This document shows, piece after piece, positions 62,501 to 64,000 of a stretch of DNA of 64,000 bases; the first letter of the stretch is position 1, and each line of letters opens with the position of its first letter. The stretch is taken from contig JAHHIJ010000019.1 in assembly GCA_019358985.1 (NCBI GenBank), positions 44,130 to 108,129 on the forward strand, given 5' to 3'. This stretch comes from Tolypothrix brevis GSE-NOS-MK-07-07A. Lineage in GTDB: Bacteria > Cyanobacteriota > Cyanobacteriia > Cyanobacteriales > Nostocaceae. Both the position numbers and the translations under genes were made by a program. The notes beneath the pieces were generated by a model. The model was not told the origin of the DNA. It ran no database searches and saw only the letters and a program-made list of their open reading frames with translations.

Positions 62501-63442
62501 ATGCAAGCATGGTGGGATGAACAGATTAAAAAACACCAAGATTTGCTTAACAGACAAAAAGATTTTCTAGTTAAACAGCTTGATACTTATGAAGAATCAA
62601 AACAGAGGTTGGGTGATATACAAGAAAAATTGAATGATAATGATATAGTAAAAGTAGAAGATTTGTTGCCCAAAATTAAGTATCATTTAGGTAACTTACT
62701 GCAGAGTCGTGAAAAAGTTTACGCGCAGATTAATTTTACTCATAATCTGATTAAACTTAAAAGTAATACTAACAAAGACTACTTTTCCCAACAAAAAATC
62801 GCTAAATTTCTATTCGACGCTATTCAACAAGCTCGCAGTTTCGGAGACAAGCAAGCAGAAGCTGCTGCTTTAAGTAATCTTGCTAGGCTATACGAACTGC
62901 AAGTATCAGATAGAGAAAAACTAACAAAACAAGAGCAACTCTACCTTGCTCAGGCAAAAAGCTTTACTCAAGAAGCTATAAAGTTATATAGTGATATTAA
63001 TGTTGATAACCGTCAAGTTTTATATCGTCAGAGAAGCCAATTAGGACGCATTCTTAAAGCTCAAGGAAATATAAAAGCAGCACTTGTATCTTACGCTGAA
63101 GCATGGAATATACTCCAGTCACTCCGTGGAGATTTAGTTACTAGTGCTGATAACCAGTTTGCTTTTCGTCAAGATGTGGAACCTGTATATCGAGAATTTA
63201 TCGATTTACTATTACAACCTCAAATCAGTGAAATGGATGTAAAAAACTTGGTATTGTTGAATAACATTCCAGGAGCAGAGAAACCTGCGAAGGATGAAAC
63301 ATCAAAAAATCTCTTAGATATAGCTTGTCTTGTCATGAAACCTTTGCAATTGGCAGAGCTAGGTAACTTCTTTCAAGAACGACCCACATTCCGCACTTCA
63401 ATAAGTAGCATAAGTAAACTACATAACCTAAAAATTCACTGA
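62501..63442 (+). CDS. Truncated CHAT-type TPR protein (CHAT domain missing)
   Basis: The 313-aa protein contains a helical N-terminus and TPR-like units (for example EAAALSNLARLYELQVSD, then QLGRILKAQGNIKAALVSYA). Next is NQFAFRQDVEPVYREFIDLL, which in full-length relatives immediately precedes the CHAT (caspase-like) domain. It stops shortly after PLQLAELGNFFQERP, exactly where the CHAT domain should begin. It is therefore a truncated fragment, probably inactive as a protease. ATG 62501 begins MQAWWDE; the frame is open further upstream and overlaps the divergent COP23 start without a start codon. Confidence 0.7.
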   Translation: MQAWWDEQIKKHQDLLNRQKDFLVKQLDTYEESKQRLGDIQEKLNDNDIVKVEDLLPKIKYHLGNLLQSREKVYAQINFTHNLIKLKSNTNKDYFSQQKIAKFLFDAIQQARSFGDKQAEAAALSNLARLYELQVSDREKLTKQEQLYLAQAKSFTQEAIKLYSDINVDNRQVLYRQRSQLGRILKAQGNIKAALVSYAEAWNILQSLRGDLVTSADNQFAFRQDVEPVYREFIDLLLQPQISEMDVKNLVLLNNIPGAEKPAKDETSKNLLDIACLVMKPLQLAELGNFFQERPTFRTSISSISKLHNLKIH

Positions 63443-63594
63443 TGAGAATTTGAACAATCAAGTCACTATAAAATAAATAAATTATCCACATCAAAAGTCC
63501 AGCTTTTTTATTGTGTAAAAAAGCTTGTTCTCCAACAACACTTCATTTGATTTTTTGAATCAGTTATGTAAACATCAGACGAAGTAATACTAAA

Positions 63595-64000
63595 TTAGGG
63601 AGCTAAAAAATCAGACAATAAATAATACTTTTGACAAGCTTTGGGCAGGAATTGCAAGATTCGACAACGTGACTCCGTTAAGTTCAGAATCCTCTGCCAG
63701 CCTTGTACAATCATCAGGTGAATCCCTTGAAAGCATTGAAATATCCAACGCAAAGTAGGGGATTGCGTGTCTTTGTTCAGTTGATTTTTAACTGTGGTTT
63801 TTTGATTCTTTAACGATATTCTTAATTGTCTTTGTCCTAAATTATAAACTAACAGACATTTCAAAATCTATTTGTTTGTTATACTCTACTAAGATGTGAG
63901 CAAATACTGCTTTATCTGATTCATTTCCTGATGCTCCTCTAAAAAATAAGGGGATATCTCCATCACCACTTACTATTAAATCTAATATACATTGTTTTAA
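63595..64000 (-). pseudogene. IS1634-family transposase remnant, cut by window edge
   Basis: Two frames of one transposase remain. The outer part (63842-64000) reads ILDLIVSGDGDIPLFFRGAS, then GNESDKAVFAHILVEY, typical of the central region. It stops at SVSL. The inner part (63595-63864) reads VYNLGQRQLR to PTLRWIFQCFQGIHLMIV and CQKYYLLS, the usual C-terminus. A large internal block and the reading frame are lost at the joint, so this is a decayed insertion sequence. The N-terminal part is outside the window. Confidence 0.78.

Overview
The window looks like a stretch of chromosome from a filamentous, Nostocales-type cyanobacterium. The evidence is frequent GCGATCGC (HIP1) octamers on both strands, cyanobacterial families (DUF2605, DUF2973, COP23, DUF4332, Uma2, WD40, CHAT-type TPR, pentapeptide repeats), a ferredoxin-type sulfite reductase, and intergenic regions crowded with small palindromic repeats. 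The genus cannot be told from this sequence. No rRNA, CRISPR array, prophage or intact insertion sequence was seen; there is one tRNA gene, tRNA-Arg(UCU).

Layout. 1-9.5 kb is mostly housekeeping: ferredoxin-sulfite reductase (cut by the window start), a small outer-membrane barrel, an ADP-ribosylglycohydrolase, a membrane protein/HTH protein pair, tRNA-Arg, an aminopeptidase P with a small lipoprotein, and a DUF4332 protein. 9.5-15.1 kb is a minus-strand accessory operon: a dynamin-like GTPase, a second P-loop GTPase-like protein with a coiled coil, a C-terminally membrane-anchored protein and a helical protein. It is interrupted by a 360-bp MITE-like insertion and is my best candidate for an undescribed conflict or membrane-surveillance system. 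15.1-20.3 kb carries a TetR regulator, two tiny overlapping coiled-coil genes, and an AT-rich trio (EamA exporter, polysaccharide pyruvyl transferase, DUF3326). 20.6-30.3 kb is a protein export and proteolysis region: an active/inactive M16 peptidase pair, a parvulin-type PPIase overlapping a peptidase-domain ABC exporter whose C39-like domain has lost its catalytic residues, and a subtilisin-like protease without a signal peptide that could be its cargo. 

30.8-40.6 kb has an aminotransferase, an atypical SDR, a small membrane protein, a seven-bladed WD40 protein, and a 1124-aa NACHT NTPase with pentapeptide and TPR-like C-terminal modules (NLR-like, possible antiphage protein). 40.7-53 kb returns to metabolism and translation: AI-2E-type transporter, MnmH (tRNA 2-selenouridine synthase), a prohibitin, endonuclease V, a glycogen-debranching-type glucosidase, DUF2973/DUF2605 proteins and threonyl-tRNA synthetase, with a 14 x 17-bp minisatellite upstream of thrS. 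53-58 kb holds a shortened GNAT acetyltransferase and a DUF4331-TPR-NicO (Ni/Co transporter-like) operon. 58.6-64 kb has a Uma2 nuclease, unknown and secreted proteins, a COP23 protein divergent from a truncated CHAT-type TPR protein, and a decayed IS1634-family transposase at the edge.

At least five short inverted-repeat element families recur between genes: one with TAAGTAGGTGGGCA ends, one with AGGACTTACGCAC ends, one with TAGACATCTCCAGAAA ends that carries a GTAGAGACGTAGCA palindrome, a GTTTGAAAAGT-ended MITE, and a CCAAGCCAGTGCGTTG repeat. They look like non-autonomous elements, and several sit exactly at gene boundaries, where they supply a stop codon or abut a ribosome binding site. 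All family names come from reading motifs in the translated sequence; no database search was run.
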